From Anaerolineae bacterium (lineage in GTDB: Bacteria; Chloroflexota; Anaerolineae; Promineifilales; Promineifilaceae): a DNA stretch of 5,123 nucleotides. Below are positions 1 to 5,123 of the stretch, piece by piece. The stretch lies in the NCBI GenBank assembly GCA_028284105.1, contig JANQSK010000642.1, positions 1 through 5,123 of the forward strand, read 5' to 3'. Position 1 is the first letter of the stretch. Every line of letters begins with the position of its first letter. The notes under the pieces were generated by a model. It was given only the letters and a program-made list of their open reading frames with translations, ran no database searches and was not told the DNA's origin. Made by a program: the position numbers and the translations under genes.

Positions 1-1
1 T

Positions 2-319
2 CGACAATCGAAAGCATTTATGGAGCAATATCATTCTGAAAAAATTGATCTCGAGAAAATAGCTGCATCAGCATTTATGTCCCGTTTTTACTACATCAAA
101 GTGTTTAAGCAGATCTATGGGGTGACTCCGAGACAATACCTGAGAGATATCCGAATCTCAAAAGCAAAAGAGCTCCTTAAAAAGGGGCTCCCAGTCACAA
201 AAGTTTGCCTTGATGTTGGATATGAAAGTTTATCCACATTTTCTAGAGCATTTAAAAGTGGGACAGGGCATTCACCAAAGACTTATCAAGAATTGAATCA
301 AAACAGCAATCTAGGATAA
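2..319 (+). CDS. AraC-family transcriptional regulator, DNA-binding domain (5' end cut by window)
   Basis: The reading frame is open to the left edge of the window. The first ATG is at 20, but the codons before it (reading RQSKAF) resemble the lead-in that AraC-type domains normally have, so the gene probably starts upstream. What is present is the usual two helix-turn-helix domain. The first HTH is around DLEKIAASAFMSRFYYIKVF, followed by the linker YGVTPRQYLRDIRISKAKELL. The second HTH is around VTKVCLDVGYESLSTFSRAF, and the domain ends at GHSPKTYQE. No effector-binding domain is visible, and there is no room for one after the HTH pair. If none lies upstream, this is one of the small stand-alone AraC-type proteins. 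It lies 69 bases before a VOC-family gene on the same strand, so it is a candidate regulator of that gene. The inverted repeats in the gap are a possible binding site (inference). Family call is firm; target and effector are unknown. Confidence 0.9.
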   Translation, partial: RQSKAFMEQYHSEKIDLEKIAASAFMSRFYYIKVFKQIYGVTPRQYLRDIRISKAKELLKKGLPVTKVCLDVGYESLSTFSRAFKSGTGHSPKTYQELNQNSNLG

Positions 320-324
320 GCAAA

Positions 325-353
325 TTGAGCCTTTTATCAATATCCTTTATCAA
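325..353 (+). promoter_or_regulatory. weak candidate promoter before the VOC gene
   Basis: TTGAGC (325-330) and TATCAA (348-353) are separated by 17 bases, each matching four of six sigma70 consensus positions. A start near 360 would lie inside the inverted repeat, so a repressor bound there would block it. The VOC gene may equally be read through from the AraC gene. Confidence 0.25.
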
Positions 354-377
354 TGGATATTGATGATTGATAAAAGG
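330..377 (+). promoter_or_regulatory. nested inverted repeats overlapping the VOC ribosome binding site
   Basis: Two perfect inverted repeats share sequence. The outer arms are CCTTTTATCAAT (330-341) and ATTGATAAAAGG (366-377), 12 bases each with a 24-base spacer. The inner arms are ATCAATATCC (336-345) and GGATATTGAT (355-364), 10 bases each with a 9-base loop. Because 336-341 belongs to both left arms, the two RNA hairpins exclude each other. The outer one would pair part of the VOC Shine-Dalgarno (AAAGGAG, 373-379) and the inner one leaves it free. Read as DNA, the region holds ATCAAT twice forward (336, 349) and twice inverted (359, 366), as expected for a regulator binding site. The repeats are seen directly; operator or translational-switch function is inferred. 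Confidence 0.6.
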
Positions 378-388
378 AGAGTTTCAAT

Positions 389-778
389 ATGATCAGAATT
401 AATGTGACGAGTGTGATGGTTGATGATCAGGATAAAGCCTTAAAGTTTTACACAGAGAAGCTGGGTTTCATCAAAAAAACAGAGGTTCCAGTTGGAGAGC
501 ATAAATGGTTGACAGTTGTTTCTCCTGCAGAGCAGAATGGAGTAGAGTTGCTACTGGAGCCGATGGGTTTTGAACCAGCTCAGACGTTTCAAAAAGCGCT
601 CAAAGAAGCAGGTATTCCCTACACTTCTTTTGCCGTTGACGATGTGGATTCTGAGTATGAGCGCCTCAAAGCGCTTGGAGTTGAATTTTCAATGGAGCCT
701 ACCACAATGGGGCCAGTCAAACTGATTGTGTTTGATGATACCTGCGGCAATAATATTCAATTGACTCAAGAGTTGTAA
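389..778 (+). CDS. VOC-family (glyoxalase/bleomycin-resistance fold) protein
   Basis: This 129-residue protein has one vicinal-oxygen-chelate module pair, the normal size for single-domain glyoxalase or bleomycin-resistance-like proteins. It opens with the typical first beta strand and helix (VTSVMVDDQDKALKFYTEKLGF), continues with the VELLLEP strand (Glu53), and has a second half with FAVDDVDSEYERLKALGVEF. It ends with the usual VFDDTCGNNIQL strand. The glyoxalase metal ligands are not all recognisable. No His is seen in the first strand, and the C-terminal Glu position reads Gln124 (NNIQL), so classical glyoxalase I activity is doubtful. The start is set by AAAGGAG at 373-379, nine bases upstream. 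The gene follows an AraC-type regulator on the same strand, a pairing I regard as common for this subfamily. The substrate is unknown; a role in binding or detoxifying a small molecule is a guess from the family. Confidence 0.9.
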   Translation: MIRINVTSVMVDDQDKALKFYTEKLGFIKKTEVPVGEHKWLTVVSPAEQNGVELLLEPMGFEPAQTFQKALKEAGIPYTSFAVDDVDSEYERLKALGVEFSMEPTTMGPVKLIVFDDTCGNNIQLTQEL

Positions 779-786
779 CGGCCGTA
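777..786. repeat. AACGGCCGTT palindrome copy with one mismatch
   Basis: AACGGCCGTA overlaps the VOC stop codon in the 11-base gap between convergent genes. It differs from the repeated palindrome only in the last base and is the one copy largely outside coding sequence. Confidence 0.55.
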
Positions 787-789
787 GAT

Positions 790-2232
790 TTATCGAAATT
801 GAAGAGATTCATCTTCGATGGGGGAGCGCCCAATTATTTTCTTATCTTGTCGATAATTTTGAGTATTAATCCAGGGGGCTGAGCTGCCTTGTTTGGGTAG
901 CAGGTGCATACTCCGCTGCATATATCCAGATGAAAAATCTTTGATCCATGGTTCCGAAGCGGGCGGTGCATCTTCTGAGTAGGTGGGAGTGCACTGTGTT
1001 GCCCCAGTCTGGTCCATGTGTTTCAGCAGCTTGCAAACATATTCGGCCGTTAAATCAGCCCCTAATGTCCATGAGGCGTTGATGTAGCCAAATGTATAAA
1101 TGAGGTTAGGAACACCAGAGAACATCAATCCTTTGTAAGTGACTGTTTCCGAAAAATCGACGGGTTTACTGTCTACAGCAAAGTTTATACCCCCCATAAC
1201 CTCTAAGTTGAGTCCTGTTGCTGTCACAATAATATCTGCTTTTAACTCTTCCTGAGATTGGAGCAGTATCCCATCTTTTGTGAATTTCTCGATGTGCTCG
1301 GTGACGACGGAGGCTGTTCCTTCACTGATCGCTTGAAAAAGATCGCCCTCGGGAACCAAACAGACTCTTTGATCCCATGGATTGTAACGAGGCGTAAAAT
1401 GAGTGTTGACATCATAATCAGCCGGTAGCATATCTTTGACAGCATCAATCATCACTTGCTTCACTTTTTCGGGCTTCTTTCGAGTTCGTTGATAAAAGAG
1501 GTGCCCAAACCAGATGCTGCGTTGACGTCTGATTGCATAGGCTAATTTATTGGGAAGAATTTTGTGAAGTCGTTCGCTAAATGGGTCGACATTGGGCATA
1601 GGAGCCATGTAGGTTGGCGATCGTTGAAGCATAACGACGTGTTTTGCTTTTTTAGCCAGTTCAGGCACAAGGGTAACGGCCGTTGCTCCTGAGCCAATGA
1701 CGATAATATTTTTATCTGAGTAATCAAGATATTCTGGCCACTTTTGCGGATGTACAATCGTGCCTTCAAACGTATCACGACCTTTAAATTCAGGCGTAAA
1801 GCCCTCTTTATAGCTGTAATATCCAGCGCAAAGCATTAGAAAGTTACAACTGTATTGCGTGCCTGTTTTGGTCGTGATGGTCCAGGTGGCGGAATCAGAT
1901 GACCATTCTGCTTGAGAGACGTGTTGGTTAAAACGGATGTGCTTTTCAATGTTGTGTTCAACGGCCGTTTCTTTCACATAGTTTAGAATGGAAGCACCAT
2001 CTGCCGTTGTTTGGTTGCTTTTCCATGGTTTGAAGCTGTAGGCCATGGTCAACATGCTGCTGTCTGAGCGAATGCCGGGGTAGCGAAATAAATCCCAGGT
2101 GCCACCCATGGAGGATCGGCCTTCTAAAATGACATAGCTTTTTTCAGGACATTCTTTTTGCAAATGAACGGCCGTTCCAATCCCCGAAATGCCAGCCCCT
2201 ATGATCACAATATCAAAGTTTTGAGATTCCAT
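790..2232 (-). CDS. EthA-like FAD/NADPH Baeyer-Villiger monooxygenase
   Basis: This is a cytoplasmic flavin monooxygenase of 480 residues, close to the size of mycobacterial EthA, which it resembles along its whole length from memory. The family inserts one oxygen from O2 beside a ketone carbonyl to give an ester or lactone, and can also oxidise sulfur compounds. Visible motifs are the FAD Rossmann loop GAGISG (12-17), GGTWDLFRYPGIRSDS (43-58), the type I Baeyer-Villiger fingerprint FEGTIVHPQKWP (155-166, with His161 and Trp165), the second nucleotide loop GSGATA (180-185), and ATGLN (338-342). The ATG at 2232 is preferred because GAAGG lies five bases upstream. An ATG four codons earlier (2244) has no such site. 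It sits 73 bases downstream of the dehydrogenase gene on the same strand, probably in one operon. No EthR-type regulator is adjacent. The gene carries three exact AACGGCCGTT palindromes, each encoding Thr-Ala-Val. The natural substrate cannot be deduced. Confidence 0.94.
   Translation of the reverse strand: MESQNFDIVIIGAGISGIGTAVHLQKECPEKSYVILEGRSSMGGTWDLFRYPGIRSDSSMLTMAYSFKPWKSNQTTADGASILNYVKETAVEHNIEKHIRFNQHVSQAEWSSDSATWTITTKTGTQYSCNFLMLCAGYYSYKEGFTPEFKGRDTFEGTIVHPQKWPEYLDYSDKNIIVIGSGATAVTLVPELAKKAKHVVMLQRSPTYMAPMPNVDPFSERLHKILPNKLAYAIRRQRSIWFGHLFYQRTRKKPEKVKQVMIDAVKDMLPADYDVNTHFTPRYNPWDQRVCLVPEGDLFQAISEGTASVVTEHIEKFTKDGILLQSQEELKADIIVTATGLNLEVMGGINFAVDSKPVDFSETVTYKGLMFSGVPNLIYTFGYINASWTLGADLTAEYVCKLLKHMDQTGATQCTPTYSEDAPPASEPWIKDFSSGYMQRSMHLLPKQGSSAPWINTQNYRQDKKIIGRSPIEDESLQFR
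1675..1684. repeat. AACGGCCGTT palindrome, exact copy
   Basis: This copy lies inside the monooxygenase gene, where ACG GCC GTT encodes Thr-Ala-Val just after the second nucleotide-binding loop. Confidence 0.7.
1960..1969. repeat. AACGGCCGTT palindrome, exact copy
   Basis: This copy lies inside the monooxygenase gene and encodes Thr-Ala-Val around residues 89-91. Confidence 0.7.
2167..2176. repeat. AACGGCCGTT palindrome, exact copy
   Basis: This copy lies inside the monooxygenase gene and encodes Thr-Ala-Val around residues 20-22, directly after the FAD-binding loop. Confidence 0.7.
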
Positions 2233-2305
2233 GTTAACCTTCATGCGTTATTTTGTTTTTTTAAACGCCATTGATAAGCCTTGCTGAACTGATCCTACAC
2301 AACAT

Positions 2306-3097
2306 TTAGTTAAAACCAAACCGTTGCCCAGCCCGAGCGGCAAACAGACCCCCGTCTGCGATGAGATTGGCCCCATTAAGCCATCGGCTGTCATCATTGC
2401 ACAGAAACGCAATAACCGGTGCAATATCTTCAGGCGCCCCAGGTCCAGGCAACCCTTCGATTGGTTTCGATTTCGCTTTTAATCGGGCGGCTACCGTCTC
2501 CATAAAATCCCCTAATATTGGGGTTTTTGTTGCACTGGGGCTCACCGCATTGACTCGAATTCCTTGATCCTGCCAGCGATTCCATGATTTCATCGTCCAA
2601 ACTGTTAATGCTTCTTTACTGAATTCATAGCAATCTTCTTCAGTGATTTGATGTTCTTGAATAAACCCTTCAACCTCTTCCATTGAGCGGATTTCAAAAA
2701 GCGCTTTGCTTTTTTCCATGGATGCTTGCCAATTGATGCCTGCTAAAGAAGAGACATTGACGATAGATGCGCCCTGATTTAATTTGGGTATACAAAGCTC
2801 AGTAAGCATGCGCAATCCAACAAAGTTAACCTGAATGACGGGAACGGGCGGCAGGGTAGGCGGGACACCTGCAATGTTGCAAAGTGCATCCGCCTTCCCT
2901 TCGATTTGTTCTGCCGCACTCGCAATTGAGTCTGCATCTGATAGATCGATTTGAATAAACTGGTCGCAATTTTGGCCAACCTTATTTCGATCCATTGCGA
3001 TGACTGTTGCGCCACGCTCAGTAAGCAGCTTTGCACTTTCAGCACCAATACCAGATGCTGCACCCGTGACAATGATTCTCTTCCCTTGAACTGTCAT
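2306..3097 (-). CDS. short-chain dehydrogenase/reductase, 3-alpha-hydroxysteroid or coniferyl-alcohol dehydrogenase type
   Basis: This 263-residue NAD(P)-dependent oxidoreductase would interconvert an alcohol and a ketone or aldehyde. The classical SDR elements are all present: TGAASGIG (11-18) for the cofactor, Asp36 after the second strand (suggesting NAD(H) preference), DL at 51-52, NIAG (74-77), and Asn91. The catalytic residues are Ser117 in NVSS, with Tyr157 and Lys161 in YEFSK; SPSATKTP (186-193) and a C-terminal NGANLIADGG follow. Ser to Tyr is 40 residues instead of the usual dozen or so. That long insert is a known trait of Comamonas 3-alpha-hydroxysteroid dehydrogenase and its relatives, and the spacing agrees. 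The ATG at 3097 has GAGG five bases upstream. A TTG at 3124 would add nine residues but lies at the predicted transcription start and has no ribosome site. The gene leads the operon with the monooxygenase and may supply its ketone. The substrate is unresolved. Confidence 0.93.
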   Translation of the reverse strand: MTVQGKRIIVTGAASGIGAESAKLLTERGATVIAMDRNKVGQNCDQFIQIDLSDADSIASAAEQIEGKADALCNIAGVPPTLPPVPVIQVNFVGLRMLTELCIPKLNQGASIVNVSSLAGINWQASMEKSKALFEIRSMEEVEGFIQEHQITEEDCYEFSKEALTVWTMKSWNRWQDQGIRVNAVSPSATKTPILGDFMETVAARLKAKSKPIEGLPGPGAPEDIAPVIAFLCNDDSRWLNGANLIADGGLFAARAGQRFGFN

Positions 3098-3129
3098 AAA
3101 AACCTCATTATGTGAAATTTGCAAAAATT

Positions 3130-3158
3130 ATAATAAATTACTGAACCGTTTTAGTAAA
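3130..3158 (-). promoter_or_regulatory. predicted promoter of the dehydrogenase-monooxygenase operon
   Basis: On the minus strand, TTTACT (3158-3153) and TATTAT (3135-3130) are separated by 17 bases, a good sigma70 arrangement. Transcription would start near 3123 and give a leader of about 26 bases carrying the GAGG ribosome site at 3106-3103. The predicted operator at 3138-3157 covers the -35 hexamer and the spacer. Confidence 0.45.
3138..3157. promoter_or_regulatory. palindromic candidate operator on the dehydrogenase promoter
   Basis: TTACTGAACCGTTTTAGTAA is a 20-base palindrome with eight of ten symmetric pairs matching. It sits exactly over the -35 element and spacer of the minus-strand promoter, where a bound protein would block RNA polymerase. 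Length and spacing suit a TetR-type dimer (inference). A related site lies at 3362-3381. Confidence 0.5.
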
Positions 3159-3329
3159 TTGAATGAAAAATCTTAATCAATTTGAAATTTAGTGAAAATA
3201 CGCCCCGTTTCCCGATAAATTCAAGAAGTTTACTCGATAATTTTTAATAATTTTCTCTTCATTTGTAAATTTGATTCTAGAGAGAAGGATAGGTTCTGTC
3301 AAAAAGAAGCAGATCCATTTATGCTTCAT

Positions 3330-3358
3330 TTGACCAAATATTGGAGTCATGCTATTTT
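3330..3358 (+). promoter_or_regulatory. predicted promoter of the hydrolase-isomerase-sulfatase operon
   Basis: TTGACC (3330-3335) and TATTTT (3353-3358) are 17 bases apart, close to the sigma70 consensus. The expected start is near 3365, giving a leader of about 90 bases. The second palindrome (3365-3378) begins at that start point. Confidence 0.5.
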
Positions 3359-3361
3359 TCA

Positions 3362-3381
3362 GTTCTAAATCGGTTTAGTTA
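3362..3381. promoter_or_regulatory. second candidate operator, on the hydrolase promoter start site
   Basis: The core CTAAATCGGTTTAG (3365-3378) is a 14-base palindrome with one mismatched pair. The 20-base site matches the reverse complement of the 3138-3157 site at 15 of 20 positions, sharing CTAAAnCGGTT(C/T)AGT. It lies on the predicted transcription start of the plus-strand operon, which suggests repression by the same protein that acts on the dehydrogenase promoter. Confidence 0.45.
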
Positions 3382-3454
3382 GCAGACTGATACTTCATTG
3401 AGATGGAAAATTTCATAGACAGCGAATTATCCAATCAAGAATCAAGAGAGGAGA

Positions 3455-4144
3455 ATGAGTCAGAAAACCTTCGTTTTAGTTCATGGTGCATGGGGCGGAA
3501 GCTATAATTGGTTTCCGATTTTGCCGGGATTGAAGGCGGCTGGACATGATGTCTTTTTTGCATCAAACAGTGGGCATGGAGAACGGCGGCATCTGTCCAA
3601 CCCAAATATCACATTAGAAACCCACATTCTAGATACGGTTAACCTGATACTGCATCATGATCTACAAAACATCACGCTTGTTGGGCACAGCTATGGAGGC
3701 ATGATCATTACAGGCGTTTGGGATCGGTTGCGCGACCGTATTCACCACGTAGTCTATCTTGATGCTTTTGTTCCAAAAGATGGCAAATCACTGGATGATT
3801 ATGCCCCAGCAGATCGCAAAAAAGAGCGTAAAAGAACGGCTCAAGAAAATGGTGGGATGGTGCCATATATGGTTGCAGTGGGTGGGCAACCGGCTGACCC
3901 ACGTTCAACGGCGCAATCGGAATTGACATTCTCAACCCCACTTTATTATAAAAATGGGTCGCTACCAAAAGACACCCATAAAACGTATGTCCTGGCTATT
4001 GAAAATAAGCCCTCACCCTTTTTCCAATTTGGTGAAAAAGTAAAGCGTGATCCAAGCTGGAACTATTTTGAAATTGATTCAGGACACAACATCATGTTAG
4101 AGAAACCGGATTGGACGGTGTCTTTACTGAACAGCTTGGCTTAG
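3455..4144 (+). CDS. alpha/beta-fold hydrolase (probable carboxylesterase)
   Basis: This 229-residue cytoplasmic hydrolase has no signal peptide and begins directly with the oxyanion-loop strand FVLVHGAWGG (6-15). The nucleophile elbow is GHSYGG, with Ser79. The catalytic His is His211 in SGHNIMLEKP near the C terminus. The acid is less clear: Asp103 in VVYLDAFVP is a candidate, while the position after the later strand reads YVLAIENKP without an Asp. The overall pattern is that of the small esterases related to plant methylesterases and hydroxynitrile lyases. AGAGAGG ends three bases before the ATG, a short spacing. The gene leads the plus-strand operon, and its stop codon TAG overlaps the ribosome site of the next gene. 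Being divergent from a Baeyer-Villiger monooxygenase, it may cleave the ester that enzyme forms (inference). Other members of the fold act on lactones or amides. Confidence 0.9.
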   Translation: MSQKTFVLVHGAWGGSYNWFPILPGLKAAGHDVFFASNSGHGERRHLSNPNITLETHILDTVNLILHHDLQNITLVGHSYGGMIITGVWDRLRDRIHHVVYLDAFVPKDGKSLDDYAPADRKKERKRTAQENGGMVPYMVAVGGQPADPRSTAQSELTFSTPLYYKNGSLPKDTHKTYVLAIENKPSPFFQFGEKVKRDPSWNYFEIDSGHNIMLEKPDWTVSLLNSLA

Positions 4145-4155
4145 GAGAGAGACAA

Positions 4156-4524
4156 ATGCCGCATATGATTTTGGAATATAGCGAGAATGTTGAGTTTGAT
4201 ACCCAAGCCTTTTTTACAGAACTTCATCAATCGCTTGTTGAAACGGGAGCCATTAATTTGAAAGGCTTAAAAAGCCGAGCAATCAAGCTTACCGATTATT
4301 TAATCGCAGATGGTAATCCTGAATACAAGATGGTGCATTTAACGATGGTTATTCGCGAAGGTCGTTCAGAGGAAATAAAAAAAGAAATATCAGAAAGAGC
4401 AATGGCTCTGCTTGAAAAAACATTTGGTCATTATCGCGAAAATGGACACATTAGTCTTTCAACGGATATGAGTGAGCTGATCAAAGGAATCGATTTAACA
4501 AATCACAATATTCCAAAGTTATGA
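4156..4524 (+). CDS. 5-carboxymethyl-2-hydroxymuconate delta-isomerase-like protein (tautomerase superfamily)
   Basis: This 122-residue protein matches the length and pattern of CHMI (HpaF), which isomerises 5-carboxymethyl-2-hydroxymuconate in homoprotocatechuate (4-hydroxyphenylacetate) degradation. After removal of Met, the N-terminal Pro in MPHMILEYSENV is the superfamily's catalytic base. Other family features are LKSRAIK (Arg41), DGNPEYKMVHLTM (52-64), the REGRSEEIKKE stretch that follows, and LSTDMSEL in the last strand. The start at 4156 is chosen because it exposes Pro and has AGGAG (4143-4147) eight bases upstream. An in-frame ATG at 4111 would bury the Pro inside the upstream gene. 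The ribosome site shares bases with the hydrolase stop codon, so the two genes are probably translationally coupled. No other homoprotocatechuate genes are in the window, so the true substrate may be a different muconate or keto-enol compound. Confidence 0.88.
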   Translation: MPHMILEYSENVEFDTQAFFTELHQSLVETGAINLKGLKSRAIKLTDYLIADGNPEYKMVHLTMVIREGRSEEIKKEISERAMALLEKTFGHYRENGHISLSTDMSELIKGIDLTNHNIPKL

Positions 4525-4559
4525 TTTCTAAGATTGTATAGATTGAATCACGAAGACTT

Positions 4560-5123
4560 ATGAAGAAACCAAACATTTTGCTCATTATGAGCGACAACCA
4601 TCCGGCTGAACTTTTAGGCTGTTATGGCAACCCAGAAGTAAGGACACCCCACCTTGACCAGCTAGCTGAGGAAGGGATGCGGTTTGATAAAACGTTTGCT
4701 GTCAATGCCATGTGCTCACCTTGTCGTGCATCCGTTTTGACAGGGAGGATGCCTTCCCAACATGGCATTCATACGTGGATCGATGATCGTAAAATGGATG
4801 GTTGGCCATCAAATTGGAATGCTCTAGATGGGATTGACACACTTCCTGAACTGTTAAGCGCTAATCAATATAAGACGGCGTTGGTTGGGAAATATCATCT
4901 CGGTAGTCCGTTTGAGCCACAGAACAGTTTTGATCATTGGGTGACTTTTCCACATGGGCATACGCGGTCATTTTGGGGGAATACCTTTATTGATAACGGC
5001 CGTTCTTACATCGACGAGCGACATAGCGTAGATGTCTTTACCGATAAAGCGGTTGAATATCTCGAGAATTACAGCAATGAAGACCCCTTCTTCATGTTTC
5101 TCACCTACAATGGACCATACGGT
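4560..5123 (+). CDS. type I sulfatase (formylglycine-dependent), 3' end cut by window
   Basis: The first 188 residues of a sulfatase are present, and the frame runs open to the right edge. The N-terminal metal-binding segment is PNILLIMSDNHPAELLGCYG (Asp12 and Asn13), followed by TPHLDQLAEEGMRF. The active-site motif CSPCRASVLTGR starts at Cys52 (codon 4713-4715), the residue converted to formylglycine. The second signature, YKTALVGKYHLG, contains Lys111 and His113. The residue after Pro in the core is Cys55 instead of the usual Ser, Thr or Ala. No signal peptide is seen, so the part visible suggests a cytoplasmic enzyme. The ATG at 4560 is the only in-frame start after a stop at 4539. Its ribosome site, GAAG four bases upstream, is weak. 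It follows the isomerase by 35 bases with no terminator, so it probably belongs to the same operon. Substrate unknown; a sulfate ester (aryl, alkyl or sugar) is expected from the family, and some members are phosphonate or phosphodiester hydrolases. Confidence 0.92.
   Translation, partial: MKKPNILLIMSDNHPAELLGCYGNPEVRTPHLDQLAEEGMRFDKTFAVNAMCSPCRASVLTGRMPSQHGIHTWIDDRKMDGWPSNWNALDGIDTLPELLSANQYKTALVGKYHLGSPFEPQNSFDHWVTFPHGHTRSFWGNTFIDNGRSYIDERHSVDVFTDKAVEYLENYSNEDPFFMFLTYNGPYG
4995..5004. repeat. AACGGCCGTT palindrome, exact copy
   Basis: This copy lies in the sulfatase gene in a different codon phase, reading AAC GGC CGT T as Asn-Gly-Arg. The palindrome is therefore not explained by one conserved peptide. 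Confidence 0.7.

Larger units (their letters stand above)
3098..3454. other. divergent intergenic control region
   Basis: This 357-base AT-rich gap separates the dehydrogenase-monooxygenase operon from the hydrolase-isomerase-sulfatase operon. It holds a predicted promoter for each direction and two related palindromes, one on each promoter. The middle part, about 3160-3325, shows no gene or clear motif. A 34-codon frame starting at 3403 runs into the hydrolase gene in another phase and is not convincing. Confidence 0.8.

Noticed and set aside
792..819. Inverted repeat ATCGAA...TTCGAT with inner GAAGA/TCTTC as a terminator between the convergent genes
   Set aside because: The stem is short and imperfect, lies within the monooxygenase coding end, and has no T-run on either strand.
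2245..2268. GCGTT/AACGC inverted repeat with an A/T-rich loop between the dehydrogenase and monooxygenase
   Set aside because: A five-base stem with a 14-base loop is weak and expected by chance; not a convincing terminator.
3098..3124. TTG start for the dehydrogenase nine codons upstream
   Set aside because: It lies at the predicted transcription start, lacks a ribosome site, and the ATG at 3097 has GAGG at ideal spacing and begins at the normal SDR N terminus.
3403..3507. 34-codon open frame starting with ATG in the hydrolase leader and ending inside the hydrolase gene
   Set aside because: It has no clear ribosome site, a low-complexity Glu/Ser-rich product, and overlaps the hydrolase in another phase; a chance frame is more likely.
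4111..4155. ATG at 4111 as the start of the isomerase
   Set aside because: It would bury the catalytic N-terminal Pro and overlap the hydrolase; the ATG at 4156 has AGGAG upstream and gives the family's MPH start.
4531..4548. Imperfect tandem repeat AGATTGTAT/AGATTGAAT before the sulfatase
   Set aside because: Only two nine-base units with a mismatch in AT-rich spacer DNA; no supporting context.

Overview
The window reads as chromosomal DNA from a moderately AT-leaning bacterium, most plausibly a proteobacterium. That placement rests on gene types, good Shine-Dalgarno sites and sigma70-like promoters, and it is tentative. No rRNA, tRNA, CRISPR array, transposase or phage gene was seen. Seven protein genes are supported, the first and last cut by the window edges.

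Left end (1-778, + strand): the tail of a small AraC-type regulator, then a 129-residue VOC (glyoxalase-fold) protein. The 69-base gap between them is almost filled by nested inverted repeats that run into the VOC ribosome binding site. The VOC gene ends 11 bases from the end of a convergent gene.

Middle (790-3097, - strand): a two-gene unit read right to left. First is a short-chain dehydrogenase of the 3-alpha-hydroxysteroid/coniferyl-alcohol dehydrogenase type. Second is an EthA-like flavin Baeyer-Villiger monooxygenase.

Right (3455-5123, + strand): an alpha/beta hydrolase, a 5-carboxymethyl-2-hydroxymuconate isomerase-like tautomerase and the first 188 residues of a type I sulfatase, closely spaced and probably one operon.

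The 357-base divergent gap (3098-3454) holds a plausible promoter for each side. Each promoter is overlapped by a copy of a related palindrome, core CTAAAnCGGTT(C/T)AG, which looks like a pair of operators for one shared repressor not encoded here. The dehydrogenase, monooxygenase and hydrolase fit an inferred route from alcohol to ketone to ester to acid plus alcohol. The sulfatase could feed in a sulfated substrate and the isomerase could act on a downstream ring-cleavage type product. The actual substrate cannot be read from the sequence.

A second unexplained signal is the 10-base palindrome AACGGCCGTT. It occurs four times exactly and once more with one mismatch, far more than chance predicts in 5 kb, and looks like a genome-wide iterated palindrome.
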